64,000 nt of DNA from Imbricaverruca yamaguchii (GCA_034440575.1 JAOTOL010001202.1:132001-196000), one strand, 5' to 3'; shown: positions 1 through 12,373, numbered from the stretch's first letter. Numbers and translations: made by a program. The notes: a model not told the origin generated them from the letters alone.

Positions 1-750
1 CTAGCGACATGCAACAGAACAGCATGTTGGGCATTGCGGGATCCGATTTTCATACCTCGGGTCACTGGGTGGCCTCTCAGGTCACTTTAAATGTAATTTG
101 TTTGCAAAAATTGAACCGATTCACGTTCATGTCTGTGAGAAAACATTTGCGGATATGAGCTTTCAATGCTCACCATAGGATTCCTCAGTATCTTGGGATA
201 CTATTCATGCGACTCTGATTGATTATGCCCTGTTTTCAACCCATTGGTAAGCCATCAGATGCCATGGAAATGTTAATTTTGCCTTGGAAACGTCCGACAT
301 TGCGCCAGTAGACACTAGTTTTGTAGTTTTGTTGTATCCAGGGGAAAAATTAGACGTCAAACTCAGTTTTGGCGTCGAAAGTAAACCAAAAGTTAACCTA
401 AGCCGAGCATGGTCATTTGGGGTTAACCTAGGTTAGTGACATAGGATGACCTTGGAGAGACCAGCGGCTTATATAGACAGATTAGCTTAGTCCATCACCC
501 TACCACGCCGATCATTGGTGATTTGGATACAAAATGTGAGGTAAATCGCCGATAATTCGCGATTTGGGCGAACAACGGTCCGAATCGTTCCCCATTATGA
601 GGCCATAGGCCAGTGATGTGACAGGACATTTTCTCACCATGAAGTCGACAAAGGATGCCCTATCAGATGTGCCAGACAAGTGGCTCGCTGTCGCGCCCCG
701 GTTGTCCATGGTGGCAAAACAAATCCTTGGAGGGGGAGGGTCCGTCCGTC
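1..750. other. spacer, no gene seen
   Basis: Mixed-composition sequence without a convincing exon, RNA gene or mobile element. It ends where the first minisatellite begins. Short open frames here show no recognisable domain or coding-style codon bias. Confidence 0.5.
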
Positions 751-1251
751 ACATGACCTAATCACTCCTCCGGAACCGTCACATGGCGTAATCACTCCTC
801 CGGAACCGTCACATGGCGTAATCACTCCTCCGGAACCGTCACGTGGCGTAATCACTCATCCGGAACCGCCACGTGGCGTAATCACTCCTCCGGAACCGTC
901 ACATGGCGTAATCACTCCTCCGGAACCGTCACGTGGCGTAATCACTCATCCGGAACCGCCACGTGGCGTAATCACTCCTCCGGAACCGTCACATGGCGTA
1001 ATCACTCCTCCGGAACCGTCACGTGGCGTAATCATCCGGAACCGCCACGTGGCGTAATCACTCCTCCGGAACCGTCACATGGCGTAATCACTCCTCCGGA
1101 ACCGTTACGTGGCGTATCGATCACTCCTCCGGAACCGTTACGTGGCGTAATCACTCCTCCGGAAACGTCACATGGCGTAATCACTCCTCCGGAACCGTCA
1201 CATGGCGTAATCACTCCTCCGGAACCGCCACGTGGGGTAATCACTCCTCCG
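751..1251. repeat. 30-bp minisatellite, about 17 copies
   Basis: Tandem units of 30 bp; each carries TCCGGAACCG and ends in CACATGGCG or CACGTGGCG. The copies fall into three variants that recur in the order A-B-C from about 811 to 1080, giving a 90-bp higher-order period. One unit is 26 bp long (1021-1046) and one has an insertion near 1113. Because 30 is a multiple of three, the array keeps long open frames on both strands; I read these as repeat artefacts. Confidence 0.95.
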
Positions 1252-2137
1252 AAATCATCGCGGGGGGCTGAGGAGCATATGTCCCGTTGCAAAGCGACGG
1301 AGAAATGCATGCTGCTTCGCGGATATAATCGCATTTACGATACATCACGAATTGCCAAAATTGTTCTTAAGAGCTTGAAACGATACTCTTCCAATGTATT
1401 TTTATACTTGCAACTATTAGAAAGTGCAGTCTGAAGAACGCATCGCCTCACCATGTGTTCACACAAATCGTATATCATATAATGTATCGTATGATAATTG
1501 ACATAATATGTTTATTGCCTCACTATCGTATATAATATAGCATAGTTTAACATTGCCATCTTTTGTTTGTAATCTTGTACATATACGCGTACTTTTCACT
1601 AAGCACTCGTAAAGGTGATCAGTTATACGCTGTTAAACATCCTAGCCACCGAAGCATGAAGTAGCTACGTAAGCAAACAATGACATTCATACACCTTCGG
1701 TGTCGATCACCGATGTATTGAACCGTGCGACAGCTCCAGCAAAGGCTCTGTTCCACAATTGCTCATATATCAGATGTCCATGTGTAGACATATAATGTAT
1801 TTCTGTCGTGGATCTGGACTTCATGGGTCGGCATGAGGTATGCATGCATATGGTGGTGGAGCGGTGCTCCTGCTATCCAGTGTGTGTCATGATGTTGTCG
1901 TATAGCATGGCGATCCACCACGTCGAGTACTCGCGGCAGCACTGCCAGGATGCGCGGCTTCCAGAGCGGCCAGTGTCCTCATGTACGCCACGACTCCTCC
2001 ACGGACGAGGAGGACCACAGACCTGCGCTATTCGGACTCCTTCAGAATCCAGACCTCCAGACGACACCTGACAGCCTTCCCGCGATTCCGAATTCCACAG
2101 ACGACGCGGCCAGCTCGGAGGCGGGAGGACCGACGCC
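1252..2137. other. spacer, no gene seen
   Basis: AT-richer intergenic or intronic sequence up to about 1.9 kb, then the GC-rich flank of the next array. No exon, tRNA or transposon end was recognised. Confidence 0.5.
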
Positions 2138-2397
2138 CGGGTCCAGGGACCCTCACGACCAGGCCGCGCGACGACCATGGGCACGCAGGCCGCCGCCTCC
2201 CGACCCCCGAGTCCAGGGACCCTCACGACCAGGCTCCGCGGTAACTACGGGTACGCAGGCCGCCGCCCCCGACCCCCGGGTCCAGGGACCCTCACGACCA
2301 GGCTGCGCGGTAACTACAGGTACGCAGGCCGCCGCCCCCCGACCCCCGGGTCCAGGGACCCTCACGACCAGGCCGCGCGACGACCATGGGCACGCAG
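2138..2397. repeat. 69-70 bp minisatellite, 3.7 copies
   Basis: GTCCAGGGACCCTCACGACC recurs at 2141, 2211, 2280 and 2350, so the period is 69-70 bp. The last copy runs directly into a GCC trinucleotide run. Confidence 0.9.
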
Positions 2398-2435
<38 letters not shown>

Positions 2436-2437
2436 GC

Positions 2438-2477
<40 letters not shown>
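2398..2477. repeat. (GCC)n microsatellite
   Basis: About 80 bp of nearly pure GCC/CGC trinucleotide, interrupted once near 2437 by a CGCGCGC shift. It gives poly-Ala, poly-Arg and poly-Pro frames that are not evidence of a gene. Confidence 0.95.
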
Positions 2478-2480
<3 letters not shown>

Positions 2481-2691
2481 AGCTTCACCTTGGGTGCCGA
2501 AAAATCGCGCGAAATGAATGGCCATCAAGTGTTTAACGCGGGTCGGCACACCGCTCTGAGACGGCGAGCGTCACGACGCGCTCCGTCTGGCCGGAGCCGG
2601 GCCGCTTCTTGTGCGGACGGCATATCGAGGGGGCCAGCAGGGCGCGACCCAGTTCACACCGGCTCCCGCGCGCAGGCTCGTGACGCGTGCT

Positions 2692-2763
2692 GCGACGAAA
2701 GCGGCGTGCCCCGACGAAAGCGGCGCGCCCCGACGAAAGTGGCGCGCCCCGACGAATGCGGCG
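2692..2763. repeat. 19-20 bp short tandem repeat, about 4 copies
   Basis: GACGAAAGCGGCGCGCCCC-type units begin at 2694, 2713, 2732 and 2751, with the last copy changed to GACGAATGCGG. Confidence 0.85.
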
Positions 2764-4559
2764 CAGACTGCCGGCGGCGCGGAATGGCGACGATGAAGAC
2801 TCGCGAAGAAAGGCTCTCCGCGGGACACCGGCCGAAACGGGCCAGATCTGTGAGAAAACCGACAGGAATAGTGGAGAAAACGACGCGTGTGAATGGACGC
2901 GCTGCGACAAGGTATTCGGAAAGCGCCGGGGTCGCACGAGTTCGCGGCATATTATTGGTCGCTTTTTGATCCGCAGTGCATTTGATCCGCTTCGCCATCT
3001 GAAGCTATTCGGTAGGAATGCTTCTGAGTATAGTAAATAATGACGAATGTTTAACATAAGCGTCAAGGCTTGATGAATGACTGCGATGCAAGTCATAATT
3101 GATCACCCTGAGGCTTTCCACATTTGAAGGCGAGGGCAGATGTGTCACTTGATACGCTTTTGAATGAAGCAGTGCGCCTCAATTGTTAACGTGCCTCCCA
3201 CGTGCTTACGATTTAACATGGAACCGTATAGAGTTTCGCCTCTCAATGTTGGGAAACGTCATGGCCAATTCGTGCATTATTTTCCTCCCCCATACCCCAT
3301 AATCAATCTATTGAAGTGTCGCCCATGGTGCAGTAGATATATGCAGTATTTGCTTTAAAGTATAATGATGTCAGTTTGAATATATGGTCATTGTGTGGAA
3401 AGAATGAACCGTAAGATTTTGACGCTCCCACAACAATGATTCGGAGCTCCTCCTCGAACCTTTAATTTCTTGAGAAACTAAATACCTAACTCAGATGCTT
3501 GATGTAGGAGAAAACCAAGATGTCAATGCTACGTTGGGGACAAGCAGCTTTGACACTTTGAACTCGATCACCACTGAATTATGGGTGTCCAGCCAGTCAC
3601 GGGGCTCAATTCGGAAGCGAATTATGGTTTATTAGTTAGTGGATGTGTCATGGCTGGATATTTCTGGTCGGTACAGGGTGAGGGTCTGAACCCCCTGATT
3701 TGGTACCCTGTCAATGCTAATTTGCTTTGCACCTTATTCAATCTGGAAAAAATGTTTTGAAATTAAGGATTTGGACCCCCAGTCTTCGTGAGAGATCTTC
3801 ATCCCTATGATGTGTTCTTCGCTGTATCATATTGATGAAAGCAAATCTTACCTTATATGAAGAAAACATACACACACTCCACCTCAAGCAACTGACAGTT
3901 AACCTAGCATGCCTTCTTGAGTTGGACCCGCAAGAAAGTGTTCTCAGCCTAGCTACCCGAAATGAAGCTAAGAAGCAGTCCAATACAGCGAACAGAGCAA
4001 TCTGCTGATCTCAGCACGGCACACAGTCGACGATGCTCATTACTTACGCTACACGTTTTAACTTCAATCCATTTACTAACTGAAAGCTACAACTTTACTT
4101 CCTTCACCATTCAGTTGTCAGCTAGAAATACAGTGTATTCATATATAGATATCGCATCTGTTGAGGGGCACACACTTCCACGACCGTTCTTCAACGTGTC
4201 TATAATCCTCTTAATATTTGATCTTTGACTTACTTCCTACCACGCCATATCCATGCGAGGAATAACCCTGATGCAGTGGATTCACACGTGGTTCTCCAAT
4301 ACACAAAAAATAGCTATAGCTATGGCAGAACAAGGTCCACAACATGCTTGCCCCATTGGAATGGAAAACCAATTGTGAAAACTCGACTGAGCCGCAGTCC
4401 TGGTCTCAACATCGAGGAAACACCGCGATCGCAAAGGTGAAAAGTAGCGTAGCTTGAGTGGAGCCACACAGCTGCTGCGTCGCTAGCCAGTGGCATGTGT
4501 GCATGCCGATAACTTTATTACACCTGTGACATATTGAGGCGGCTAACGGTGAAAAGTCG
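2764..4559. other. spacer, no gene seen
   Basis: Initially GC-rich, then AT-rich from about 2.95 kb. No splice-bounded exon, tRNA or transposon end was recognised. The longest open frames (under 190 codons, near 2.5-3.1 kb) overlap repeats and resemble no family I know. Confidence 0.45.
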
Positions 4560-4816
4560 TTCCTACGCCGTGATGCTAGGACTGGCAACGCTCCCTCGCC
4601 GTGATGATTGGATTGGCAACGATTCTGCGCCGTGATGATATGTGTGGCAACGCTCATACGCCTTAATGCTAGGACTCGCAACGCTCTTTCGCTGCGATGC
4701 TTGCACTGGTAGCACTCCTACGCCGTGATGATAAGTCTGGAAACGCTCCTACGCCGTGATAATAGGTCAGGCAACGTTCCTACGCCGTAATGCTAGGACT
4801 GGCAACGCTCCTACGC
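4560..4816. repeat. 31-bp diverged minisatellite, about 8 copies
   Basis: Units contain TACGCCGTGATGCTAGGACT followed by GGCAACGCTCC. Individual copies differ by several substitutions, so this array is older than most others in the window. Confidence 0.85.
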
Positions 4817-5033
4817 CATGCTGTACAGTTTACTTCTTTCAGTGGCATACAGCCTCGTCGAACGCCATAATGCAGACAATGCATTGCCACAGCCCTCATA
4901 CACCATCCGAAGGTCGCTTCGGTGACGCAGTGTCTCACCTCATTTTTACCACCCGACGCCACTGGGGCGTGCCCCGATCTCTGCTGCTTAATGATGCCGA
5001 CAGCGGGCCAACTAGCCAATTACAGCACCTGCT

Positions 5034-5170
5034 CGGGAGTCGCAGTAGCGCAGTCGGCACGGCGTTCGACTCTTTATCACAAGATCGTGGGCTTAAATCC
5101 TACAGCCGGCGGGATCACCGAGTCCACTCACGACCAATCGACGTGGGCGACTGGTGACGCCACGTGGACC
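5034..5170 (+). mobile_element. tRNA-derived SINE-like element (tRNA-Lys-like head)
   Basis: The first 75 bases resemble a tRNA. An A box (AGTAGCGCAGTCGG) lies at about 5044 and a degenerate B box (GGGCTTAAATCC) at about 5089. The anticodon arm reads GACTCTT, as in tRNA-Lys with anticodon CTT. The acceptor stem does not close properly, so this is not a working tRNA gene. About 60 bases of non-tRNA sequence follow. No target duplication was found. It could instead be a lone tRNA pseudogene. Confidence 0.5.
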
Positions 5171-5610
5171 AGCCGTCGAATACGTCGGAGAACAATCCAA
5201 GGTTATTCCTCCCTGGTCTTTGCAGCACCTGTTCACCCGATCGTCCACAGTTTGCCACCCTCAACAACATCGTCCGCTGTTCGCGCTTTTTCCGCTCCTG
5301 TCCGGGGACGGAGCCGGACCCGACGCCAGCATCTCCAGACGGCCCGTTTCCGGCTCATTAGAGCGGCGGAATCCGCGCCGTCGAGGATGGCCGCCCGGCG
5401 ACCGCCGGGCCGGCCAGCGCGCCGCGCCGGCCACTCTTTGTCGGCCGAGCCGGTCCGGACGGGCAGCACCACGCCGTCGGCGCTGCGCCCGCCCCACCGG
5501 ACACTGTCATGTTAATGGAGACGCCGGTCGCGGCGACGCGACGCTCGTGCATTGTGCCGGCCGTCGGGGCCGCGCCGGCTGTGCCGTGCGACGCGGCGCC
5601 TCTCCGCGCC

Positions 5611-5845
5611 GACCGGCCGCGTCTCTCGGGAGCCCCGGCTGGCAGTGGGGCGGTCAGCACACCGCCGGCCGGCCGCGTCTCTCGGAGAGCCCCGGCTGGC
5701 AGTGGGGCGGTCAGCACACCGCCGGCCGGCCGCGTCTCTCGGAGAGCCCCGGCTGGCGGTGGGGCGGTCGGCGCACCGCCGGCCGACCGCGTCTCTCGGG
5801 AGCCCCGGCTGGCAGTGGGGCGGTCGGCGCACCGCCCGGCGAACG
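5611..5845. repeat. 57-bp minisatellite, 4 copies
   Basis: CGCGTCTCTCGG recurs near 5619, 5675, 5732 and 5789. The units are GC-rich, and 57 is a multiple of three, so open frames of 100-290 codons run through in several frames. These are repeat artefacts. Confidence 0.92.
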
Positions 5846-6007
5846 ACGCGTGACGAAACACCGCCAGCGACGGCTCCTGGTGTCGTCGGGAGCGGACGCG
5901 CCCGGCCCGGGCCGGCGGCGACGGCCGAGCGGCCGCGGCCACGGACGGAGTGGTGCCGGAGACGGAGCTGGATACGGCTGCGTCTTGACCGCAGATGGCT
6001 CCCATCA

Positions 6008-6290
6008 CTCTGTCGTAGGCTGGATATAGCTCCCGTGCCTCTGTCGTTGGCTGGATATAGCTCCCGTGCCTCTGTCGTTGGCTGGATATAGCCCCGTCCC
6101 TATGTCGTTGGCTGGATATAGCTCCCGTGCCTCTGTCGTTGGCTGGATATAGCTCCCGTCCCTCTGTCGCTGGCTGGAGATGGCCCCCGTCCCTCTGTCG
6201 TTGGCTGGATATAGCTCCCGTCCCTCTGTCGTTGGCTGGATATAGCTACAGGTCCTCTGTCGTTGGCTGGATATAGCTCCCTGGATATAG
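6008..6290. repeat. 31-bp minisatellite, about 9 copies
   Basis: Units contain TCTGTCGTTGGCTGGATATA followed by GCTCCCGTGCC. One unit is shortened near 6090. Copies are nearly identical, suggesting a young array. Confidence 0.93.
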
Positions 6291-8236
6291 GATATACCAT
6301 GTGTGGCATGTCACGGTGTATGATGCACATGACCACCAGTCGGCATGTGTGGCATGTCACGGTGCATGCATGTACGTGCTCGCACCGGCTCTAACTCTCC
6401 AACTGATTTACCGAAATAGCTAACTGTCGTGGTTAGCGTGGGAAAGGGGAGCGCCATCGGTGTCCACCGCCAACATGAGACACCAGCTGTCACTGTCACT
6501 CGACATCAGCTGTTGGCCAATGAGCGTGTAATGTGCCAGTCGCGTAGCGAGCCTAGAAACCGCCACATCCGTGGTGGTCGTGGCTGTGAGCTGCTGGGCG
6601 CGGGTTCGATCTGCGGAAGTCCCACGCTTTGCAGACGTGGACAGGCGCCGGTCGGGCCGCACACCGATGCCCGGTCGGCCAGGCCCGACCGTTGGCGCCG
6701 CCGGCGGTGTTCGCGCCAATCGCGGCGCGCCGCACGAATTCCGCGCGCGTAACACGAACCGACGCGGCGGCGGCGCGACCGCCTTAGTCGCGCCGAACAC
6801 ATTCTTTTGCCTGCTGACAAACAGGCGCATTTTCCGGTCGCCGGTCGGTAAACAGAGCGGCGGAGACGGCTGGAGCGACGCCGCTGCCGGTGCCAGCGGG
6901 ACGCCCGGCTGTCCGGTGTAACCGTGTCGTCCAGAGCCGCTCTCGCGCCGGCCGACGGCGCCCTCTCGCTCACGCCTCGCGAGCGCATTCGGATAAAAAT
7001 TCCGCTTTCTGGGAAAGTCCGAGACGAGCCGAGCTGTGCCGCCGAGGAGACTGGAGGTCATGGACCTTCGCGTTCTCGGCGCCCTCAATGGCACCACCTC
7101 GAGGCCCAGGTGATGTACGGCATTTTTTCAGCACATTTTTAGACACCGATAGGCCGTCACGAACAATACGCGAGCGAGACAGACCGGCCGGTCGAGTTAA
7201 ACCGTACCCTGATTAACGAGGTCACCGGTGGCCGGTGAAGAGTTGACGTCAGCGCGCTCCGGCCAGTGTGGCGAGACGAGGCGGCTTTTTGTGCGCCTCA
7301 GCCGGCGCTCTCGCCGCGATCGGCGGGTAAATAATCGCAGCATTCACAGGCGCGCCGGTGCTGCGGGCGAGATAACTCGAGCTGGCCAGGGCGGACATAT
7401 ATCGCCGTCGTCAGGAGCTGTGTACGTGGACACAATGGCCCCGCTCGCTGAATGAAACCCCATCGCACGGAGGCCGCGCGCGCGACCCGGCCCGCTTGTC
7501 TCGGCGGACGAGGTATTCGGATCCGTCAAGTCTGTCGTCCCGGGCTGTGAGGGCGTGTTGTCTTGCAGCGGTGGCGGCCGTCGGTCGGACCATTGTTGAA
7601 GGAAGCGCGGGTAATGAGAAAGACGGGCGGAATGTACACGTCATCTGGACAAAAAGGCGGAACTCTGGTGGAGTGTGTGGATGTCATAGATGATTGCGGT
7701 CTGGAATGTGGTCGATACAAGGATGAAATGCACAACAGATGATTTATCACGTTGGTGTTGTTTTGCCATCAATTATCGGACTTCATGTGACCTATACTGC
7801 ATGACAAAGGAAAATAATGTGGCTCACGCACATCATCTCTGGCCATTTTTCACAACTCCGTGAAATGCAAATATGTAGGTGTGTGCTCATACTACTGACA
7901 ACACAATGAATCGGAAATCGCCGATCAGGGTCCACCCAAGACATTATTTCGGAGAGGGCCCAAGATATGAGATAATGAGAGCGAGAAATAACCTTGGATG
8001 CAATGAGAACTAAAAAATGCGGAAGATATGTAGTATAATTAATACGACACGTTTTTGCAACGACAAACAGAGCGAAGCCTATTTGGATTAGCAAATCAGG
8101 CATTCCGGGAGGCGCTGCCGACCTTTGTCTGTTGCCAGGTGCGTAACTGGCGCTGGAGATGTCTGAAAACAGGGCCACATCAGACAACAACTGGCACGCT
8201 GCTATGCTGCTTAATACTGAGGGCAGCAGCCGACCC
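6291..8236. other. CpG-rich island and spacer, no gene assigned
   Basis: From about 6.55 to 7.6 kb the sequence is GC-rich with dense CpG, as in a promoter island or an unmethylated invertebrate gene region. Several open frames overlap on both strands, which is expected at this composition. None shows a domain I recognise or a clear splice-bounded exon. From 7.6 kb onward it is AT-richer spacer. Confidence 0.35.
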
Positions 8237-8249
8237 TTGGCGGCACCAT

Positions 8250-8406
8250 TGGTTGGTTATTGGTTTTACGACTCATCGACCGTTGAGTCATGTAGCGTCA
8301 CCAATCTCTCACGCCGATTGGTCGCGGGCGAAGAGTAGCGACAGGTGAGACTCGAACTCACAACCTTTCGATTGTGACACGAGCACCCTAGGCTACTCGT
8401 CCCCTA
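8250..8406 (-). mobile_element. SINE-A copy 1 (tRNA-derived, target duplication intact)
   Basis: Read on the minus strand, the element starts GGGGACGAGTAGCCTAGG and has a B box GTTCGAGTCTCACC-like sequence. It continues through a conserved non-tRNA body and ends in a short hairpin plus an AACCAATAACCAACC tail. The 13-bp sequence TTGGCGGCACCAT flanks it exactly at 8237-8249 and 8407-8419, the signature of LINE-driven target-primed insertion. The anticodon arm is loosely tRNA-Val-like. Compared with copies 2 and 4, a few bases (AACTT) are missing in the anticodon region. Confidence 0.93.
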
Positions 8407-8419
8407 TTGGCGGCACCAT

Positions 8420-10320
8420 CGGCCGAGTCTATACCTCCGATTCAAATGTTTCTGGGTGCAAAAACCGGGAAACTCCAGGAGGATATCATATTTTCATGAA
8501 GCTTCCCAGCTCTTCAGATGGGGTCGGATCCCATATAAGATACTAGGTAGTTTCTGGATCCCAGAGACTCCAATGGTGGTGACGCCCAAGGCTCCCGAAG
8601 CAAGCAAGTAGCAGAATCTGTGAAGTTAACATGTGTTTAATTCTTCTTCTTTCACTTATTCAAAAGGAAATTGCCAGATTTTGTGTACAAGCATCACACA
8701 TGTAAGGATGCAAGACCATGGAGCATCACAGCACATATACCACACGGCAACTTACACCGAAGCGCAGATGGGGGTGCCGCCAGCGCCCGACGATCAGGAG
8801 GTGGGCGGGTCACCCGCCCGACACGCTCCCCAACAGGCTGACATCGACCAACCATCTACAAAGTGAACACGGATGAATGGAAGTAGAGTAGATGGAGATG
8901 TTCGGATAGAAGTAAACACCTCTAACGGTGCGACTTGCGTGCGGTGGTTCAGCACGGAGCTGAAGCCGTCACCGCGTCTCCATGTTCTCCGGAGGCGAGA
9001 GACCGTCAGAGAGGCGGCACCACACGGCTCTAGTGTCACGCCCCTCCTGTCAGACGACCCGCTGCAGGTTCCGACAGGTGAGAAACAGCGGCCGGCCGCG
9101 CCGGTGGGCCAGAACGTGCACATCTGGTCGACTTTTTTTCTCTCAGAAATTTAAGTTGCAAGAGCAAAGGCTTTGGTTTCGTGGTACCCACTACATTTTC
9201 CCGATAGGGACCTGTTTATGAAGTTTTCATCTTCAACAGTTCACTACATGTTTTCGGTGTTTAACCTGGATGGCATTCGTGACCTTGGCCTATGCACGTG
9301 TCACCTGTGTTAGTCTAGGTCATCAGTTTCCACATCATGAACATTGCAACACGAAATCGCATTTATCTTACGATCCGGGTCAGAAAACTACAGCGAAGAC
9401 GGCCTGACTGACTGCTCACCGACATTCACTAGCTTGACCTGACCTGGAAGGCCAACTAAAAGAAGATAACGAAAATAGGTCGAAGTAACTCTAAACGTCT
9501 AAGGACACAGCTATACATCGCATTTCCCTGCATCTCTCTATGATACTTAGAAGAGAAGTTTGTGGTGGGGAGCATTTTGACGCCCCCTCACTGCGAAGGG
9601 TAGAACATTCACCTGCATTGCGAGTGCTAATGAACTGTTCATACCAGCCGTAATCTCGACGCAAAAAATCCAGCGCAATGACGATCTAGGCGTGATCCAG
9701 ACGCACATGTTGAGACATGTTATAACTTACAAGCTGAAAAACCGCAGCCGACGTGGCCCCAATCCGCCGAAGATCAGCAAATATGGCGACTGCAGTTTGT
9801 CCCGAGCAGTCCGTCGACCTTGCGTCATGGCCGCTGGTGCGCCAAGCGGAAAAAAAGTTGAGAAAACCCAACTTTCTCCGCTCGGAAATCGCCAGCGTTT
9901 TGTAGGACTCGACGGACAGCTGACGCAAGACCGGCGCAATGACAGAATCGGCAGACTCATTGGACCCCAAACAAACTGTCCGCTAGCTTTGCGTCGATTC
10001 CGACAGTGCGTCCAGATTACGCTAGATGTGAACAGTCCTTTAGGCGCTGAAAGGCTCCTGAAAAATGATCGTGCGCACACGAACGTTGTTAAAAAGCACA
10101 TGCAATAAACAATGACAGCAATAAGTAACAACTCCCACCCCAAAGTTAAAGCCGCATGCTCGGATTTCAAAACATGGCACAACGCGACTGCAACAATTGA
10201 TATGTCGTAACGTTTGTCAGCTTATTAACTACCACAGTTATTGGTCGGGAGCGCGCGTGGAACTTTGGCATGAGCGGTTCACTGCCACAATCGATGAGTG
10301 TTCACTGTTCACTGCCACAA
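8420..10320. other. spacer with one doubtful coding stretch
   Basis: No confirmed gene. A GC-richer stretch at 8766-9120 has a protein-like open frame ending at a good donor (CAG|GTGAGA at 9078), but its acceptor and family are unclear. Another open frame at 9692-10108 (138 codons) matches nothing I know. Confidence 0.3.
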
Positions 10321-12373
10321 ACGCTATCGCTGTGTCGCTGTCGCTGTGTCGCTGTCGCTGTGTCGCTGTCGCTGTGTCGCTGTCGCTGTGTCGCTGTCGC
10401 TGTGTCGCTGTCGCTGTGTCGCTGTCGCTGTGTCGCTGTCGCTGTGTCGCTGTCGCTGTGTCGCTGTCGCTGTGTCGCTGTCGCTGTGTCGCTGTCGCTG
10501 TGTCGCTGTCGCTGTGTCGCTGTCGCTGTGTCGCTGTCGCTGTGTCGCTGTCGCTGTGTCGCTGTCGCTGTGTCGCTGTCGCTGTGTCGCTGTCGCTGTG
10601 TCGCTGTCGCTGTGTCGCTGTCGCTGTGTCGCTGTCGCTGTGTCGCTGTCGCTGTGTCGCTGTCGCTGTGTCGCTGTCGCTGTGTCGCTGTCGCTGTGTC
10701 GCTGTCGCTGTCGCTGTCGCTGTGTCGCTGTCGCTGTGTCGCTGTCGCTGTGTCGCTGTCGCTGTGTCGCTGTCGCTGTGTCGCTGTCGCTGTGTCGCTG
10801 TGCTGTGTCGCTGTCGCTGTGTCGCTGTCGCTGTGTCGCTGTCGCTGTGTCGCTGTCGCTGTGTCGCTGTCGCTGTGTCGCTGTCGCTGTGTCGCTGTCG
10901 CTGTGTGCTGTCGCTGTGTCGCTGTCGCTGTGTCGCTGTCGCTGTGTCGCTGTCGCTGTGTCGCTGTCGCTGTGTCGCTGTGCTTGTCGCTGTCGCTGTG
11001 TCGCTGTCGCTGTGTCGCTGTGCTGTGTGCTGTGCTGTGTCGCTGTCGCTGTGTCGCTGTGCTTGTGCTGTCTGTGTCGTGTGCTGTGTGCTGTGCTTGT
11101 CCTGTCGCTGTGTCGCTGTCTGTGCTGTTGCTGTCTTCTGTCTGTCTGCTCGTCTTGCTGCTTGTCTGCTGTGTGTCTTGTCTGCTGCTGCTTGTGTTGT
11201 GTTTGTGTTTTTTTTTCTTCTTTGCTGTCTTGTGCTCTTCTTCTGCTTGTCTGTGCTGCTTTGTTTTTGTTGTTTTTGTTTTCTGTTTGTTTTTTCTTTC
11301 TGTTTGTTTTTTTTTTTTTTTTTTGTTGTGTTGTTGTGTTGTTGTGTTGTTTGTCTGTGTGTGTTGTTTGTTGTCTTGTTTCTGTGTGTTCTGTGTGTGT
11401 GTTGTCTGTTTGTCTGTCTTGTCTGTGTTTTGTCTGTGTGCGGTTGCTGTCTGTTTCTGTCTGTTGTCTGGTCTTTCTCTTCTTCTTTTGCTTGCTGTTG
11501 TCTGTCTGTGTTTGCGCTGTCTGTCTTTTTTTTTGTCTGTTTGTGTGTCTTGTCTGTCTGTGTGTTGTGTTCTTTCTTCTTGTGCTGTTTGTCGTGTTTG
11601 TGCTGTCTTGTCGCTGTCTGTGTCGCTGTCCTGTGTCGCTGTCGCTGTGTCGCTGTCCTTGTCGCTGTCGCTGTGTCGCTGTCGCTGTGTCGCTGTCGCT
11701 GTGTCGCTGTCGCTGTGTCGCTGTCGCTGTGTCGCTGTCGCTGTGTCGCTGTCGCTGTGTCGCTGTCGCTGTCGCTGTCGCTGTGTCGCTGTCGCTGTGT
11801 CGCTGTCGCTGTGTCGCTGTCGCTGTGTCGCTGTCGCTGTGTCGCTGTCGCTGTGTCGCTGTCGCTGTGTCGCTGTCGCTGTGTCGCTGTCGCTGTGTCG
11901 CTGTCGCTGTGTCGCTGTCGCTGTGTCGCTGTCGCTGTGTCGCTGTCGCTGTGTCGCTGTCGCTGTGTCGCTGTCGCTGTGTCGCTGTCGCTGTGTCGCT
12001 GTCGCTGTGTCGCTGTCGCTGTGTCGCTGTCGCTGTGTCGCTGTCGCTGTGTCGCTGTCGCTGTGTCGCTGTCGCTGTGTCGCTGTCGCTGTGTCGCTGT
12101 CGCTGTGTCGCTGTCGCTGTGTCGCTGTCGCTGTGTCGCTGTCGCTGTGTCGCTGTCGCTGTGTCGCTGTCGCTGTGTCGCTGTCGCTGTGTCGCTGTCG
12201 CTGTGTCGCTGTCGCTGTGTCGCTGTCGCTGTGTCGCTGTCGCTGTGTCGCTGTCGCTGTGTCGCTGTCGCTGTGTCGCTGTCGCTGTGTCGCTGTCGCT
12301 GTGTCGCTGTCGCTGTGTCGCTGTCGCTGTGTCGCTGTCGCTGTGTCGCTGTCGCTGTGTCGCTGTCGCTGCT
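10321..12373. repeat. 14-bp satellite (GTGTCGCTGTCGCT)n with degenerate T-rich core
   Basis: Two nearly perfect blocks of the 14-bp unit (about 10327-11100 and 11640-12373) flank a degenerate core of T, G and C only. The + strand has no A between 10327 and 12373, so no stop codon can occur in any + frame. The minus strand has no T, so no stop can occur there either. Open frames of about 690-775 codons result in several frames at once and must not be called genes. The core may be natural decay or a sequencing or assembly failure in the middle of a long array. Confidence 0.97.

Noticed and set aside
751..1251. CRISPR array
   Set aside because: Units are contiguous repeats without unique spacers, in a eukaryotic context.
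1950..2969. 339-codon + strand open frame
   Set aside because: It runs through the 70-bp minisatellite and GCC run. It has no domain, and competing frames are equally open.
6420..7097. 225-codon minus-strand open frame in a CpG-rich island
   Set aside because: No domain, competing open frames on both strands, and composition alone explains the lack of stops.
8250..8406. Functional tRNA genes at the SINE-A copies
   Set aside because: The tRNA-like head is only part of a 160-bp unit with target duplications; acceptor stems do not close.
8873..9077. Possible exon ending at CAG|GTGAGA
   Set aside because: Protein-like with a good donor, but no convincing acceptor, no recognised domain and no neighbouring exon.
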